This document shows, piece by piece, positions 1 to 12,021 of a stretch of DNA of 64,000 nucleotides. Position 1 is the first letter of the stretch. Every line of letters begins with the position of its first letter. The stretch spans positions 23,330,879 through 23,394,878 of the forward strand of contig CM017572.1 of the NCBI GenBank assembly GCA_007844125.1, in the 5' to 3' direction. Under the pieces are notes generated by a model. That model was given only the letters and a program-made list of their open reading frames with translations, did no database searches and was not told the DNA's origin. Source of the stretch: Sinonovacula constricta. Lineage: Eukaryota; Mollusca; Bivalvia; Cardiida; Solecurtidae. Made by a program: the position numbers and the translations under genes.

Positions 1-143
1 ATGAATATGTGTTGCTAGTATTACCTTTGATGCAGTATTTTGCAGTTTTGCCTACCTACCTACCCTTATTTTTTTGCCTTATTTCAGCAAACAGCACATT
101 GATGATTTATTTTTATTCAAATAGTCTCTACGTTAAACTTTTA

Positions 144-446
144 ATGCAATCGATAGAGCGTCGGCTCCAGGTAGGGGAGGCCCAGGGTTCGATCCAGTGC
201 CGCGTCATACCAAAGTCGTTAAAAATGGTAGTAGTATAGCTCCCTTGCTAACGCTCAAGCAAATGTAGGGCAGTTCCACGACTAGTTGGCCCGGTGTCAG
301 GATAATATGACTGGATGTGGTATCATGCCATGTGTTCACGGCATGCTATACACAGTGAAGGCAGCACTATATCTGCTTCAAGTGGACACCGTCTCCAGAA
401 AACTGAAATGCTGTTGTTTGGTCGATAAACCCAACAAACAAAGAAA
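144..446 (+). mobile_element. SINE family A
   Basis: tRNA-like head with A box (GATAGAGCG region) and B box (GGTTCGATCC), then a body with GGTGTCAGGATAATATGAC and a tail ending CGATAAACCCAACAAACAAA. The first bases of the head are missing. Confidence 0.8.
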
Positions 447-739
447 CACTTTTAATAAGGTTAAAAATTGTTGGTTTATGTTCATACTTTGTATACTATG
501 CATATATATTTAGGAGAATGTATTAATTAACTCAGTTGTCAATGTTTTAAAAACTTTGTAAATATAATTTGCACTAATTAGTAACAATTTAAGTTCAATA
601 ATGCAATATTATGTTAATTAACTCGGACCAAAGACTTATTAAGCTTTTATTGCTACATAAGACCTGCCTCACTTCGGTTTCACAAGTTCTAAATATAGAC
701 TTTTAATTATTCCCTTTTGCAAGGAATGCTATTTTTTAA

Positions 740-769
740 ATAATAATAATAATAATAATAATAATAATT
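740..769. repeat. (TAA)n microsatellite
   Basis: Short AAT/TAA tract. Confidence 0.8.
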
Positions 770-820
770 TAATATTTTTAATAAGCTACCAAAATTTTAC
801 ATATCTGACATGAATTTTAA

Positions 821-877
821 GGGCTCCCGTGGCGTAGTGGTAGAGTCGCCGATTTGTAACTCCTGTGACCGCATAGC
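821..877 (+). mobile_element. SINE family C, head only
   Basis: GGCTCCCGTGGCGTAGTGG with the following GAGTCGCCGATTTGTAAC; the B box and body are missing. Confidence 0.6.
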
Positions 878-2699
878 AGACAACAGAACAGAACATACAT
901 TTAACCAGATTTATACAAAGTACATCATCTCAAGCAAATGGAAAAAAAAACATTTACAATAAATCAGTCACAGCAGTGCAAGAATAGAGCATGATTTTTT
1001 TATCTACTAGACAAGTTGTTTCTCATCGACATAGCGTTTTTAACAAAAAAGTGCAAGAATGGTCAGGTTGTGGTTGTTATTGGATTAAAGGAGACTTGTC
1101 AGTTTAAAAACAGATGGTTTTACATGCACTCGTTTGTGAATATATTGTGTTCGAATAACATCATAGGCAGTACACATAAATAAATAAAGTTAAACTCATC
1201 TTCGATAGCGTGGTGCTCACAGAACTTGCAAATTCTTTCGTCTCTTGCTATTCTTTTTCTGGCGATCTGTTTGTATTCTTGATGTATGCGCTGAGATTCT
1301 CATTTTTGTGACAAAGCCTTAAATTCGGAGGTAAAATATCCAGATACAATTCGTATTGTAAATTATATTTACAATGTTTCTACAGGTTCAATACGCTGGA
1401 CCGGTTTACTGATCCATGCCATTCCTGTGTTCCGGGCGAAGGACTTAAATGTGGGAAGGTCTTCCAGCTGACTTGCGGTGCCGGTGGTTCTCCCCAAAAC
1501 ATTTGGCCGCGGTCTTCTTCCACAAAATAGCTGGACGTCGCTATAATGATCATAATTGGTGCCTGCGATGTAATTAAAAAAACCCAGATTAAAACAAAAA
1601 CATTAAATGAATCTTATTTGTCTCCAACTTGTAGAAATTACTTACAATATCAACGCCATTCTTACCCAGTCGCGGATTCGCCATTAAACCAGTTGCGAAT
1701 GCTTTTTGCAAGTTTACTTAATATATCAATAAACAATCGCATTGCACGAGTTTCTAATGCTCTTCTGTTGACATATCTACGTTTTATGATTTGATTTACA
1801 TCAGTGCATGAGAGATGCAAAACCAGAAAACAGATCGACAAGGCTTTTATCCAGCTTAATAGTGTAACATATCTATTAAATATTTATCATATAGAAGGAA
1901 AATCACCAACTTAAGTCCACGCGTTTAACAGATCAACAACCTAAGTATCGGGCGTATATTGGGGTTTATTTGTTTATATATTTCTTACATATAAAAGGGA
2001 TATATACTTCCAGATTAGTTTGGTTTGTGGTCAGATTAGTTTGGTTTGTGGTTTTTGTTATTGCTCTCATGGAAATTGGTGTGGATTTTTTTTTTTTTTG
2101 GCCGGGTGGGGCGGGGATGTGGTGTTGGTGGGTGTTTAGAGAGAAGAAAAATATGATTTTATTTCGAACCAACACGCTTCAGAGCCGAGTAGAAAGAAAT
2201 AATTTGATTTAATTGATAGTTCTTTATCGCAATCAGAACGAGCCTCTTTCTACCAGTCAGATAATTTGTAAGTTTGTGTAACGACTTTTTTTTCTTCAAA
2301 GAAATGCATCATAAATAACTAAATTAATAAAAATAAGATAGTTCAGTCCATGATAGGTGGCGATAAATTAATATGCTATCAAGTCGTACCACGTTTAGTA
2401 TGTTTAGAATGTGGAGACTTTGTATGGCATTGGTTAAGTAGGTGTCGTTTACACCTGTTGTTGTGTTGCATTAGAAATTAAAAAAGGAAGCATTCACCCT
2501 TAAAAAGTCAGTCAGTTAACAACACTAAGTTTGTTGTAAACATTTACTATTCTAAAACAGCAAATGAAATATTACTAAATTGCTACTATGCCAAAACATG
2601 CTTACTTTTCTGATATAGTATTTCCGGCGACCTTGATGCTCTTCAGCAACTTTTTCTTCTCTGTGTGTTTTTATTTGGCTTGATGTCAATTACAGATGT
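878..2699. other. no gene seen
   Basis: Apart from the truncated SINE at 1425-1580, this is AT-rich sequence without recognisable coding or RNA genes. Short frames at 1546-1794 and 1970-2212 have no conserved motif. Confidence 0.6.
1425..1580 (+). mobile_element. SINE family C, 5' truncated
   Basis: Body from GGGCGAAGGACTTAAATG through GGTCTTCCAGCTGACTTGCG to ATGATCATAATTGG. Confidence 0.72.
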
Positions 2700-2712
2700 A
2701 CAATTATGAACT

Positions 2713-3033
2713 ACCGGACTTGGTTGCGCAATCGATAGAGCGTCGGCTCCAGGTACGGGAGGCCCCGGGTTCGATCCCGGGCCGCAACATACCAAAGTTG
2801 TGAAAAATGGTAGTGGTATAGCTCCTTTGCTAACGCTCAAGCAAATATAAGGGTAGTTCCACGACTGGTTGGCCCGGTGTCAGGATAATGTGACTTGGTG
2901 TTGTATCATGCCACGTGTTCATGGCATGCTATACACAGTGAAGGCAGCAATATATCTGCTTCAAGTGGACACCGTATCCAGATAACTGAAATACTGTTCG
3001 TGGGACGATAAACCCAATAAACAAACAAACAAA
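2713..3033 (+). mobile_element. SINE family A, full length
   Basis: Complete head, body and (AAAC)n tail. A perfect duplication ACAATTATGAACT flanks it at 2700-2712 and 3033-3045, proving insertion and both boundaries. Confidence 0.9.
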
Positions 3034-3067
3034 CAATTATGAACTTGAAAATATTCGGACAATGATT

Positions 3068-3960
3068 CAATATGCAGTTTCTACTTCTCTGTATTTTACT
3101 GCCTGTATTGATATTTGTAAGAATATCTCAATTTCATTTCCAAGTTTCCTACATTTTACTGCCAGTATTGATATCTGTAACAATATCTCAATTCCATTTC
3201 CCACTTTCCTACATTTTACTGCCAGTATTGATATCAGTAACAATGTTAATATAGGTAACAATATCTCAATTTCATTTCCCACTTTCCTACATTTTACTGC
3301 CAGTATTGATATCTGTAACAATGTTAATATAGGTAACAATATCTCAATTCCATTTCCCACTTTCCTACATTTTACTGCCAGTATTGATATCTGTAACAAT
3401 GTTAATATAGGTAACAATATCTCAATTCCATTTCCCACTTGCCTACATTTTACTGCCAGTATTGATATCTGTAACAATGTTAATAAAGGTAAAAATAACT
3501 CATTTTAATTTACAACTTTCCTACATCTTACTGCCTGTCATGATATCAGTAACAATATCTCAATTCTATTTCCTACTTGCCTACATTTTACTGCCAGTAT
3601 TGATATCTGTAACAGTGTTGATATAGGTAATATCTCAATTCCATTACCCACTTTCCTACATTTTACTGCCAGTATTGATATCTGTAACAATATTGATATA
3701 GGTGACAATACCACAATTCTATTTCCCACTTTCCTACATTTTACTGCCAGAATTGATATCAGTAACAATATCTTAATTCCATTTCCCACTTTCCTACATT
3801 TTACTGCCAGTATTGATATCAGTAACAATATCTCAATTCCATTCCCCTCTTTCCTACATTGTACGCCCAGTAATGATGTCTGTAACAATATCTCAATTCC
3901 ATTTCCCACTTTCCTACATTTTACTGCCAGTATAGATATCTGGAAAAAATATCAAATTCC
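3068..3960. repeat. minisatellite, 60-bp unit with 78-bp variants
   Basis: The units begin CTACATTTTACTGCCAGTAT. Starts at 3149 and 3209 are 60 apart; the next at 3287 is 78 apart because of an 18-bp insertion (GTTAATATAGGTAACAAT-like). About 14 units. Unit lengths divisible by three keep frames open on both strands, which explains the spurious ORFs here. Confidence 0.92.
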
Positions 3961-4289
3961 ATTTTCTACTCGACTTCAATAACTCAAGCACTGTTCCTCC
4001 CCAGTATGGCATGACTCACAACTGTCTGAATATGCAGACATAAAATGACAAATATTGGTGCAAATAATGGCGGTACTTTCAGCAGACTTTAAGCTTATCT
4101 TTCCGTGGGATGGGAAGAAACAGTTTCCATCCCCACAGACATTGTCTTTTCGCAACTGATTACTAGAGAAGAAGGTTGTCAAGTTGCGGTGAATGTCCTG
4201 TAATAATAGTTTGAACAGCAAGTAGCAGTGTTAAGAGATGGTAAGAGGCTATTTTCTATGCGCTTCGACATTAGGAAGTCAAGAGCGAG

Positions 4290-6420
4290 GTACATACCTT
4301 GGTATACCCAGGTACATCTCTTGGTATACCCTGGTACATATATTGGGATACCCTGGTACATATCTTGGAATACCCTGGTACATACCTTGGTATATCCCGG
4401 TACATACCTTTTTATACCCTTGTACATATTTTGGTAAACCCTGACGCATACCTTTGTATACCCTGGTGCATATTTTGGTATACCTTGGTACATATTTTAG
4501 TATACCCTGGGGCATATTTTGGTATACCTTGTATACATATTTTGGTATACCTTGGTACATATATTGGATACCCTGATACATATCTTGGGATACCCTGGTA
4601 CATATATTGGATACCCTGATACATATCTTGGGATACCCTGATACATATTTTGGTATACCCTGGTACATATATTGGATACCCTGATACATATCTTGGGATA
4701 CCCTGGCACATACCTTTGTATACCCTTGTACATATTTTGGTATACCCTGGCACATACCTTTGTATACCCTGGTCCATATTTTGGTATACCTTGGTACATA
4801 CCTTTGTATACCCTGGCACATACCTTGATATACCCTGGCACATACCTTTGTATACCCTTGTACATATTTTGGTATACCCTGGCACATACCTTTGTATACC
4901 CTGGTGCATATTTTGGTATACCCTGGCACATACCTTTGTATACCTGGCACATACCTTTATATACCCTGGCACATACCTTTGTATACCCTGGCACATACCT
5001 TTGTATACCCTGGTGCATATTTTGGTATACTCTGGCACATACCTTTGTACCCTGGCACATACCTTTGTATACCCTGGTACATACCTTGGTCGGTAGAGCG
5101 TCGGCTCCAGGTACGGGAGGCCCCGGGTTCGATCCCGGGCCGCGACATACCAAAGTCGTAAAAAATGGTAGTGGTATACCTCCCTTGCTAACGCTCAAGC
5201 AAATATAAGGGTAGTTCCACGACTGGTTGACCCGGTGTCAGGATAATGTGACTGGGTGTGGCATCATGCCAGGTGTTCACGGCATGCTATACACAGTGAA
5301 GGCAGCACTTTATCTGCTTCAAGTGGACACCGTCTCCAGATGACTGAAATACTGTTGGTGGGACGATAAACCCAATAAACAAACAAACATACCTTGATAT
5401 ACCCATGCACATACCTTTGTATACCCTTGTACATATTTTGGTATACCCTGGTACATGCCTTTGTATACCCTTGTACACATTTTGGTATACCCTGGCACAT
5501 ACCTTGGTATACCCTGGCACATACCTTTGTATACCCTTGTACATATTTTGGTATACAATGGCACATACCTTGGTATACCCTGGTGCATATTTTGGTATAC
5601 CTTAGTACATATTTTGGTATACCCTGGTACATATTTTGGAATATCCTGACATATACCTTGGCATACCCTGGTTCATATTTTGGTATACCCCGGTACATAC
5701 CTTGGAATACCCAGGTACATATTTTGGTATACCCTGGTGCATATTTTGGTATACCTTGGTACATATTTTGGTATACCCTGGTACATACCTTGGTATACCC
5801 TGGTGCATATTTTGGTATACCTTGGTACATATTTTGGTATACCCTGGCACATACCTTTGTATACCCTGGTGCATATTTTGGTATACCTTAGTACATATTT
5901 TGGTATACCCTGGTACATATTTTGGAATATCCTGGCATATACCTTGGCGTACCCTGGTTCATATTTTGGTATACCCCGGTACATACATTGGAATACCCAG
6001 GTACATATTTTGGTATACCCTGGTCCATATTTTGGTATACCTTGGTACATATTTTGGTATACCCTGGTACATACCTTGGTATACCCTGGTGCATATTTTG
6101 GTATACCTTGGTACATATTTTGGTATACCCTGGCACATACCTTTATATACCCTGGTGCATATTTTGGTTTACATTGGTACATATTTTGGTATACCCTGGT
6201 ACATATTTTGGAATATCCTGACATATACCTTGGCATACTCTGGTTCATATTTTGGTATACCCCGGTACATACCTTGGAATACCCAGGTACATATTTTGGT
6301 ATACCCTTGTACATACCTTGGTATACCCTGGTACATACCTTGGAATACCCTGGTATATACTTTGGTAAACCCTCATTCATATATTGGTACATATCTTGGT
6401 GTAGCCTAGTACATGGTTTA
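4290..6420. repeat. minisatellite, 22-bp unit with 286-bp higher-order repeat
   Basis: The units are variants of TTGGTATACCCTGGTACATA. Roughly 80 copies once the SINE at 5089-5386 is removed. From 5638 a 13-unit block repeats: the marker GGAATATCCTG occurs at 5638, 5924 and 6210, exactly 286 apart. Open frames exist on both strands only because of the repetition. Confidence 0.93.
5089..5386 (+). mobile_element. SINE family A inside the 22-bp minisatellite
   Basis: The head is short by its first few bases; body and (AAAC)n tail are complete. Array sequence ACATACCTTG ends before it (5079-5088) and restarts after it (5387-5396), consistent with target duplication. Confidence 0.85.
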
Positions 6421-7462
6421 CCCTAGTAAATACCTGTACATATCTTAGCATACTCTGGTACATACCTTGGTATACCCAGGTACATATTTTGCTATAACCT
6501 CATACATACATTGGTATATATTTTGGTATACTCCAGTATATACCTTGTACATATCTTGGTGTAACCTGGAACATACATTGGTACCGATCTTGGTATAACC
6601 TGAAAAATACATTGGCAATTATCTTGGTACATGTATAACCTGAAGCATACGTTGGTACCTATCTTGGTATAACCTGGAACATACATTGGTACCTATCTTG
6701 GTTTAACCTGGAACATACGTTGGTACCTATCTTGGTATAACCTGGAACATACATTGGTACTTATCTTTGTATAATCTGGTACATACATTGGTACCCGTCT
6801 TGGTATAACCTGGAACTGGCATTGGTCCCTGTCTTGGTATAACCTGGAACTTACATTGGTCCCTATCTTGGTATAACCTGGAACTTACATTGGTCCATGT
6901 CTTGGTATAACCTGGAACTTACATTGGTCCCTGTCTTGGTATAACATGGAACTTACATTGGTCCCTGTCATGGTATAACCTGAAACTTACATTGGTCCCT
7001 GTCTTGGTATAGCATGGAACTTACATTGGCCCCTGCCTTGGTATAAACTGGAACTTACATTGGTCCCTGCCTTGGTATAACCTGGAACTTACATTGGTCC
7101 CTGCCTTGGTATAACCTGGAACTTACATTGGCCCCTGCCTTGGTATAACCTGGAACTTACATTGGCCCCTGTCTTGGTATAACCTGGAACTTACATTGGC
7201 CCCTGTCTTGGTATAACCTGGAACTTACATTGGTCCCTATCTTGGTATAATCTGGAACTTACATTGGCCCCTGTCTTGGTATAACCTGGAACTAACATTG
7301 GCCCCTGTCTTGGTATAACCTGGAACTTACATTGGCCCCTGTCTTGGTATAACCTGGAACTTACATTGGCCCCTGTCTTGGTATAACCTGGAACTTACAT
7401 TGGCCCCTGTCTTGGTATAACCTGGAACTTACATTGGTCCCTATCTTGGTATAATCTGGTAT
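6421..7462. repeat. minisatellite, 34-bp unit, with transition zone
   Basis: The unit is TGGTATAACCTGGAACTTAC plus ATTGGCCCCTGTCT, 34 bp (7141 to 7175). About 27 copies from about 6540; 6421-6540 is transitional. Its first 22 bases are a form of the neighbouring 22-bp unit, and the other 12 are a shortened second one. Confidence 0.9.
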
Positions 7463-8237
7463 ATACCCGTGCACTTTATGTTCATAATTAGCAAGTAGTC
7501 AAATTTTGTCACCGTCGTGCAAAAAGTACACTGCATGTAAATAAAATGAATTTCATGGTTAGTCTGATCCAATGATTTCTTAACACAGAAATGAAATTTT
7601 CATGCATTTTAGTAAAGGACATCTTTTTCATTTCTGTTTGCCGTTCGTAATCTTCCATTTGTAAGAGTATATTGTCGTTACTCACAAAGCGAACTCATGT
7701 TATCATTTTTCATTTGTTATAAACCAACCAACCAGACTGAATTTCAGTACCAGACACTGCCTGTAGATATTGTTTCGTCAATATTTGATAGATACTGTTT
7801 AAACGACATCATAAACTTAAAACAAATCAAAGTTTTTTTTTTATCGCCAAAATAAAAGTATACAATATCGAGAGACTTAAATATCTGATTCAGGAAGGAT
7901 TTATGATTCACTATTAATGCACCAATGATAGAAAAGTGAAATCTCAAAAGAAAATCAGAAATAGAACTGAGTAAAACATGATTATCTACATTTGATATAG
8001 AAGCATAATCTAGACGGATATTCGTACAAACGCAGAATGTCAAATGGAACATGCATTAAAGTCTTGTTAAAGTTGTATCTACTTTTATACGAATTGTAAC
8101 ATTTTCTTGACAAAAAAGAAACACTTATCCATGCAACTTTCTTCAAATCATAGTTAGACATAGCAATTTTAGTTAAATTGGTTGATTTAATAGGAAAATG
8201 TGTCAGATATTACTGCGACTTTTTTATGATCTCTAGA
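7463..8237. other. no gene seen
   Basis: AT-rich unique-looking sequence after the minisatellite cluster. A 102-codon minus-strand frame (7744-8052) has no recognisable motif. Confidence 0.6.
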
Positions 8238-8522
8238 CAGGGATGGATCCAGAGGGGGTGGGTGTGGGTGGTGCGATGGGGGATACACCCCTTTCACCAA
8301 TCAGGTAAAAGAGTAGAGCTGTGAAAACACATATATGTAAACTTAAACAATACTAAGCTTTTAAAGTAAATTCTGTCTATTGGCTGCTTATGTCCAAGTT
8401 ATGGTCCCTTACTGTGTATATATATCTAGTATTTACTTCGATAAATTGAATGGATCTTGATTTATACCCCCCCCCCCCCCCCCCCCCCCTACACACACCA
8501 CATCTTTATGGAACCGCCCATG
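8238..8522. mobile_element. GGATCCAG-family MITE
   Basis: It begins CAGGGATGGATCCAG and ends ACCGCCCATG. Interior landmarks shared by the family are CCCTTACTGTGTATATA and a C tract (8468-8489). Confidence 0.7.
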
Positions 8523-8757
8523 TCTCTTACTGACAATGTCTTTTATTGCGATGGTTGTAAATCGACATTGAATGGAAGGTAAAATTAATTATATCACAAT
8601 CAATTTTTAATATTTCCAATCGAATTGTTGTGCAATTTATCCCTCTTTATGAAAATAGTGACTTGGACAGAAACCCTTTTCACCTTCGGGTAACATAATT
8701 ATCTTTATGAACAGCATTTGCCTAAATGATTTGTTACCCTTACGCTGGAGGATTCTC

Positions 8758-9052
8758 CAATCGGAACATCTCTGATAATTCACGAATCATCTCTCTGATG
8801 TATGTAGGTAGTCGGATCACCTCGGCCAGTACGATGCCTGTAGACAATCCAATTTTAATTTACCCAGCGCAGCAGACACGCAGCTGTCAAAACGACGTAT
8901 TGTTTATATTTTGTGCGAACTACATTTAAAGCAAATTTTTCTTCCGACTTCCGGCGAACAAAACGAATCGTGATTTTAGTAAGCACCATTGCACCTGATA
9001 CATCCGAGGGATGAGTGTCCTGAGGACGGAATTACCCGAGGAGTTCCGATTG
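8758..9052. mobile_element. MULE-like MITE, 295 bp
   Basis: The ends are CAATCGGAAC and GTTCCGATTG. A perfect 10-bp target duplication GAGGATTCTC flanks it (8748-8757 and 9053-9062), the length range of Mutator-like elements. There is no ORF. Its interior is shared with the copies at 34268, 41073 and 62446. Confidence 0.82.
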
Positions 9053-9097
9053 GAGGATTCTCTTTACATTTTTGTGTGAGGCGCTGTGCCGCAACTA

Positions 9098-9605
9098 TTC
9101 GGGGGCGCCCTTGGCGTAGTTGTAGAGTCGCCGACTTGTAACTTCTATGACTGCTTAGCCTCTGACCGCGTGTGTTCCGTGTCCTGTGTGGTCTTCCAGC
9201 TGACGTACGGTTCACCGGCGGTTTTTCTCAGACATATGTCTGGGATCTTCCTCCGCCAAAGTAGCTGGAATAGCCGCAATAGCACAATTTGTAGAGCGTC
9301 GACTTGCGGATCGGGTGGTCGCGGCTTCAACCCCGGCCGGGTCAAACCAGAGACTTTATAGTTGGTAGTAGTGGCTTCCCTCCTAACGCTCGGAGCAAAG
9401 GGGACAGCATTACGCCTGACTCGTCGGTGTCAGTATAATGGACCGGCCGAGTTCAGTCCCTGGGCACCTCATAATTGCCGCTGTGCTATAATGATAGAAA
9501 TATCGCTGCACAGTATCAGCAAAAATGCCGGCATATCCCAAATCCCATCCTAAAGTAGCTGGGTATTTCTATAATGAAATGATTATTGGTCGATGCAATG
9601 TTGGT
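9098..9605 (+). mobile_element. SINE family C split by SINE family B
   Basis: Head and body at 9098-9268, the final part at 9552-9605 (ATAATGAAATGATTATTGGT). The intervening family B copy carries its own target duplication. Confidence 0.85.
9269..9551 (+). mobile_element. SINE family B inserted in SINE family C
   Basis: Head with GCTTCAACCCCGG B box and the family B body (CTCGTCGGTGTCAGTATAAT). A perfect 11-bp duplication AAAGTAGCTGG flanks it (9258-9268, 9552-9562), lying within the family C sequence. Confidence 0.9.
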
Positions 9606-9699
9606 TGTTTTTTTTTCAAAAACAAATAACAAAATGAAAAAGCAACAAAACAACAACAACAAAACAACAAAAAAGCTGTACTTTGCTTTAATGGCCAGA

Positions 9700-10149
9700 A
9701 TACAAGTCGTTGAGATTTATATGAAAAACCAAAACATTCCAAATTGTTTTCTGGCGCGCCACAGAAGAGTATTCAATGAGTTTATTCTTTCAGTTATTGG
9801 TCTTTTTCTTAACTCAGGGGAAATTAGTCTGAATCAAAGAAAATACGCCGAGATTTTATGGCTCTTGATAAGACAATGCAACTGTGGAAGTAAGACTAAT
9901 TCCAATAGATCTCCATTGATAGACCGACCATATGGTTCATGTCAAAATATTAACTATTGCCCTTTTGTAGAGGAATATCTGGTATTCCCGTCTACTGAAA
10001 ACTTTTACCAATGTGTTCATGTAAAATTTAAGGCATCTAGAAAATTCAGACGCACCGATAAACAGCATTTCATTTGTTTATTTGATTGCATAAGAGAGAA
10101 CAAAAATGGTCCAAACTGTCGGGACCAGCCGCAAAAGCTCAAGTGGTAG
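9700..10149 (+). CDS. unrecognised Cys-containing ORF, possible exon
   Basis: An open frame runs from the ATG at 9691 through 10149; its upstream part (9586-9690) is low-complexity Asn/Lys coding and probably not genuine. The C-terminal half has spaced cysteines (QCNC, SCQNINYC, FYQC, ICLFDC). The segment STENFYQCV resembles the FYQC core of type-2 chitin-binding (CBM14/peritrophin) domains, but the full six-Cys spacing was not established. A pyrimidine-rich acceptor-like tract ending in AG lies at about 9788-9807. The frame runs into a SINE from 10123, so it is at best an exon or a relic. Function is unknown. Confidence 0.22.
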   Translation: MQVVEIYMKNQNIPNCFLARHRRVFNEFILSVIGLFLNSGEISLNQRKYAEILWLLIRQCNCGSKTNSNRSPLIDRPYGSCQNINYCPFVEEYLVFPSTENFYQCVHVKFKASRKFRRTDKQHFICLFDCIRENKNGPNCRDQPQKLKW

Positions 10150-10380
10150 AGCATCGACTTGCGGATCGAAAGGTCGCAGGTTCAAACCCCAGCCAGGTCA
10201 AACCAAAGACTTTAAAGTTGGGAGTAGTGGCCAAGGGGACAGCATTACGCCTGACTCGTCGGTGTCAGTAAAATGGGCCGGAAGGGTTCAGTCCCTAGGC
10301 ACCTCATAAGTGCTTCTGTGCTATATTGATAGCAATGTCGCTGCACAGCATCGGCAATAATGCCGGCAAATCCCACCCCA
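10123..10380 (+). mobile_element. SINE family B
   Basis: Head (GGTTCAAACCCCAGCC) and body, with a small deletion around 10230. Confidence 0.8.
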
Positions 10381-10593
10381 ACTCTCAGTATTGGTATGAT
10401 CGTAAACAGTAAACAGAACATAATTTTATGAAAAGCTCCCTATTTAAGTGATAAAAGTTGAGACAAAAGCGTAGAATATAAACATAAAAAATATACTGCT
10501 TCTCCTCTGAAGACATGTGAAATGAAGGCATGGAAACTGTTTTCTTCGCGTTCTGGGCTGGGTGTGTATTTATAAATTTGTATTTCATCAAAC

Positions 10594-10925
10594 ACACCGG
10601 TCGTGGTCGTGCAATCGGAAGAGCGTCGGCTCCAGGTACGAGAGGCCCCGGGTTCGATCCTGGGCCGCGATATACCAAAGTCGTTAAAAATGGTAGTGGT
10701 TTTAGCTCTCTTGCTAACGCTCAAGCAAATATAAGGGTAGTTCCACGACTGGTTGGCCCGGTGTCAAGATAATGTGACTGGGTGTGGTATCTTGCCAGGT
10801 GTTTACGGCATGCTTTACACAGTGAAGGCAGCTTTATATCTGCTTCAAGTGAACACCGTCTCCAGATAATTAAAATACTGTTGGTGGGACGATAAACCCA
10901 ATAAACCAACCAAACCAAACCAAAT
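10594..10925 (+). mobile_element. SINE family A, near full length
   Basis: Head with GGTTCGATCC B box, complete body, tail CGATAAACCCAATAAACC then AACC-type repeats. Confidence 0.82.
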
Positions 10926-10995
10926 ACTAAAATAATTGAAAAGTGTCGCGACGTTTTTTATTGTTCCAACGGAAAGACGACACTATTTTTTGTAA

Positions 10996-11030
10996 GGGGC
11001 ACCCGTGGCGTATTGGAAGAGTCTCCGAAT
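10996..11030 (+). mobile_element. SINE family C, head fragment
   Basis: GGGGCACCCGTGGCGTATTG only. Confidence 0.45.
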
Positions 11031-11435
11031 GTATACGAAATTTGTCGAACGTTTACGAAACAAGGCGAAAATCAATTCAAGCCTTCCGATAACCTTATCA
11101 GACAATATTGCTGGGTGGTTACATTACTAAAAGAAGATCAGACGAACAAATCCTGAAAATAAAAATCACCTAAACAAAATATCAACCACGACAAAGGCAG
11201 ACGAAGACCACAACGACATGCTTTGCTCGGAAACCTTGACTTGTGACGTGTTTTAATGTTTTATGAGATGTCGTTGCTTCGTTATGCATGATTGAATATT
11301 GGCGTAACAAGGTTTAAAGGAACCGTTCATTATTATTTAGTGATTTGTCGTTAACGTTTTAGCAGTTAACAAATTAAGATAGCTTTCGCGTTATTGAGCA
11401 GTAAATGGCTTCATACATCAATGGTTCTGGCCAGT

Positions 11436-11692
11436 CACTGGTACATGTAGCGCAGTAGGCAGGGCGTCGCCCCCATGAACCAGAGATTCTGTGTCCAAAC
11501 ACCCGCCGCGACATAACTAAGTCGTAAAAAATGTGGCGGTAAAGCTCAGTTGCTATCGCTCAGTAAATTTGTAGACAACGGCATGCTATCACAGTGACGG
11601 TAGCACTACATCTGCTGTAAACGAACACCGTCTCTGAATAACTGAAACATTGTATCGGCTCCAGGTACGGGAGGCCAAGGGTTCGATCATAT
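11436..11692 (+). mobile_element. SINE family A, degenerate, plus a second head fragment
   Basis: An eroded copy (GCGCAGTAGGCAGGGCG head; GGCATGCTATCACAGTGACGG body) is followed at 11656 by a fresh head piece, CGGCTCCAGGTACGGGAGG. Confidence 0.6.
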
Positions 11693-11932
11693 GTATTATA
11701 CTGACTTAATCACTTGTGATAGAAATGATAAATGTTGTTTGTACTAATGTGATCTTTCTAATAGATGTTAAATAGCCGTATTCATTATAATTTGTGTAAG
11801 TATTTCAATTGTTACATTGCACATTTATTTTATTTCTATTGTTAGTCGAAGGCCTCTGTTAGAAAAGATGTATATATTAGATGCTGTGTGTGTATTTATA
11901 GAGCTTATGAGATTACCTTCGTAAAATAAAGA

Positions 11933-12021
<89 letters not shown>

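Noticed and set aside
3062..3909. Open frames of 120-150 codons on both strands
   Set aside because: They exist only because the 60/78-bp minisatellite units are multiples of three; the peptides are pure repeats with no start context.
4179..6409. Many long repetitive frames (up to 257 codons) on both strands
   Set aside because: A 22-bp unit cycles through all frames without stops; overlapping frames on both strands are equally open, so this is a satellite and not a gene.
4290..7462. CRISPR-like regularity of short repeats
   Set aside because: Units are contiguous with no unique spacers; the DNA is eukaryotic; these are minisatellites.
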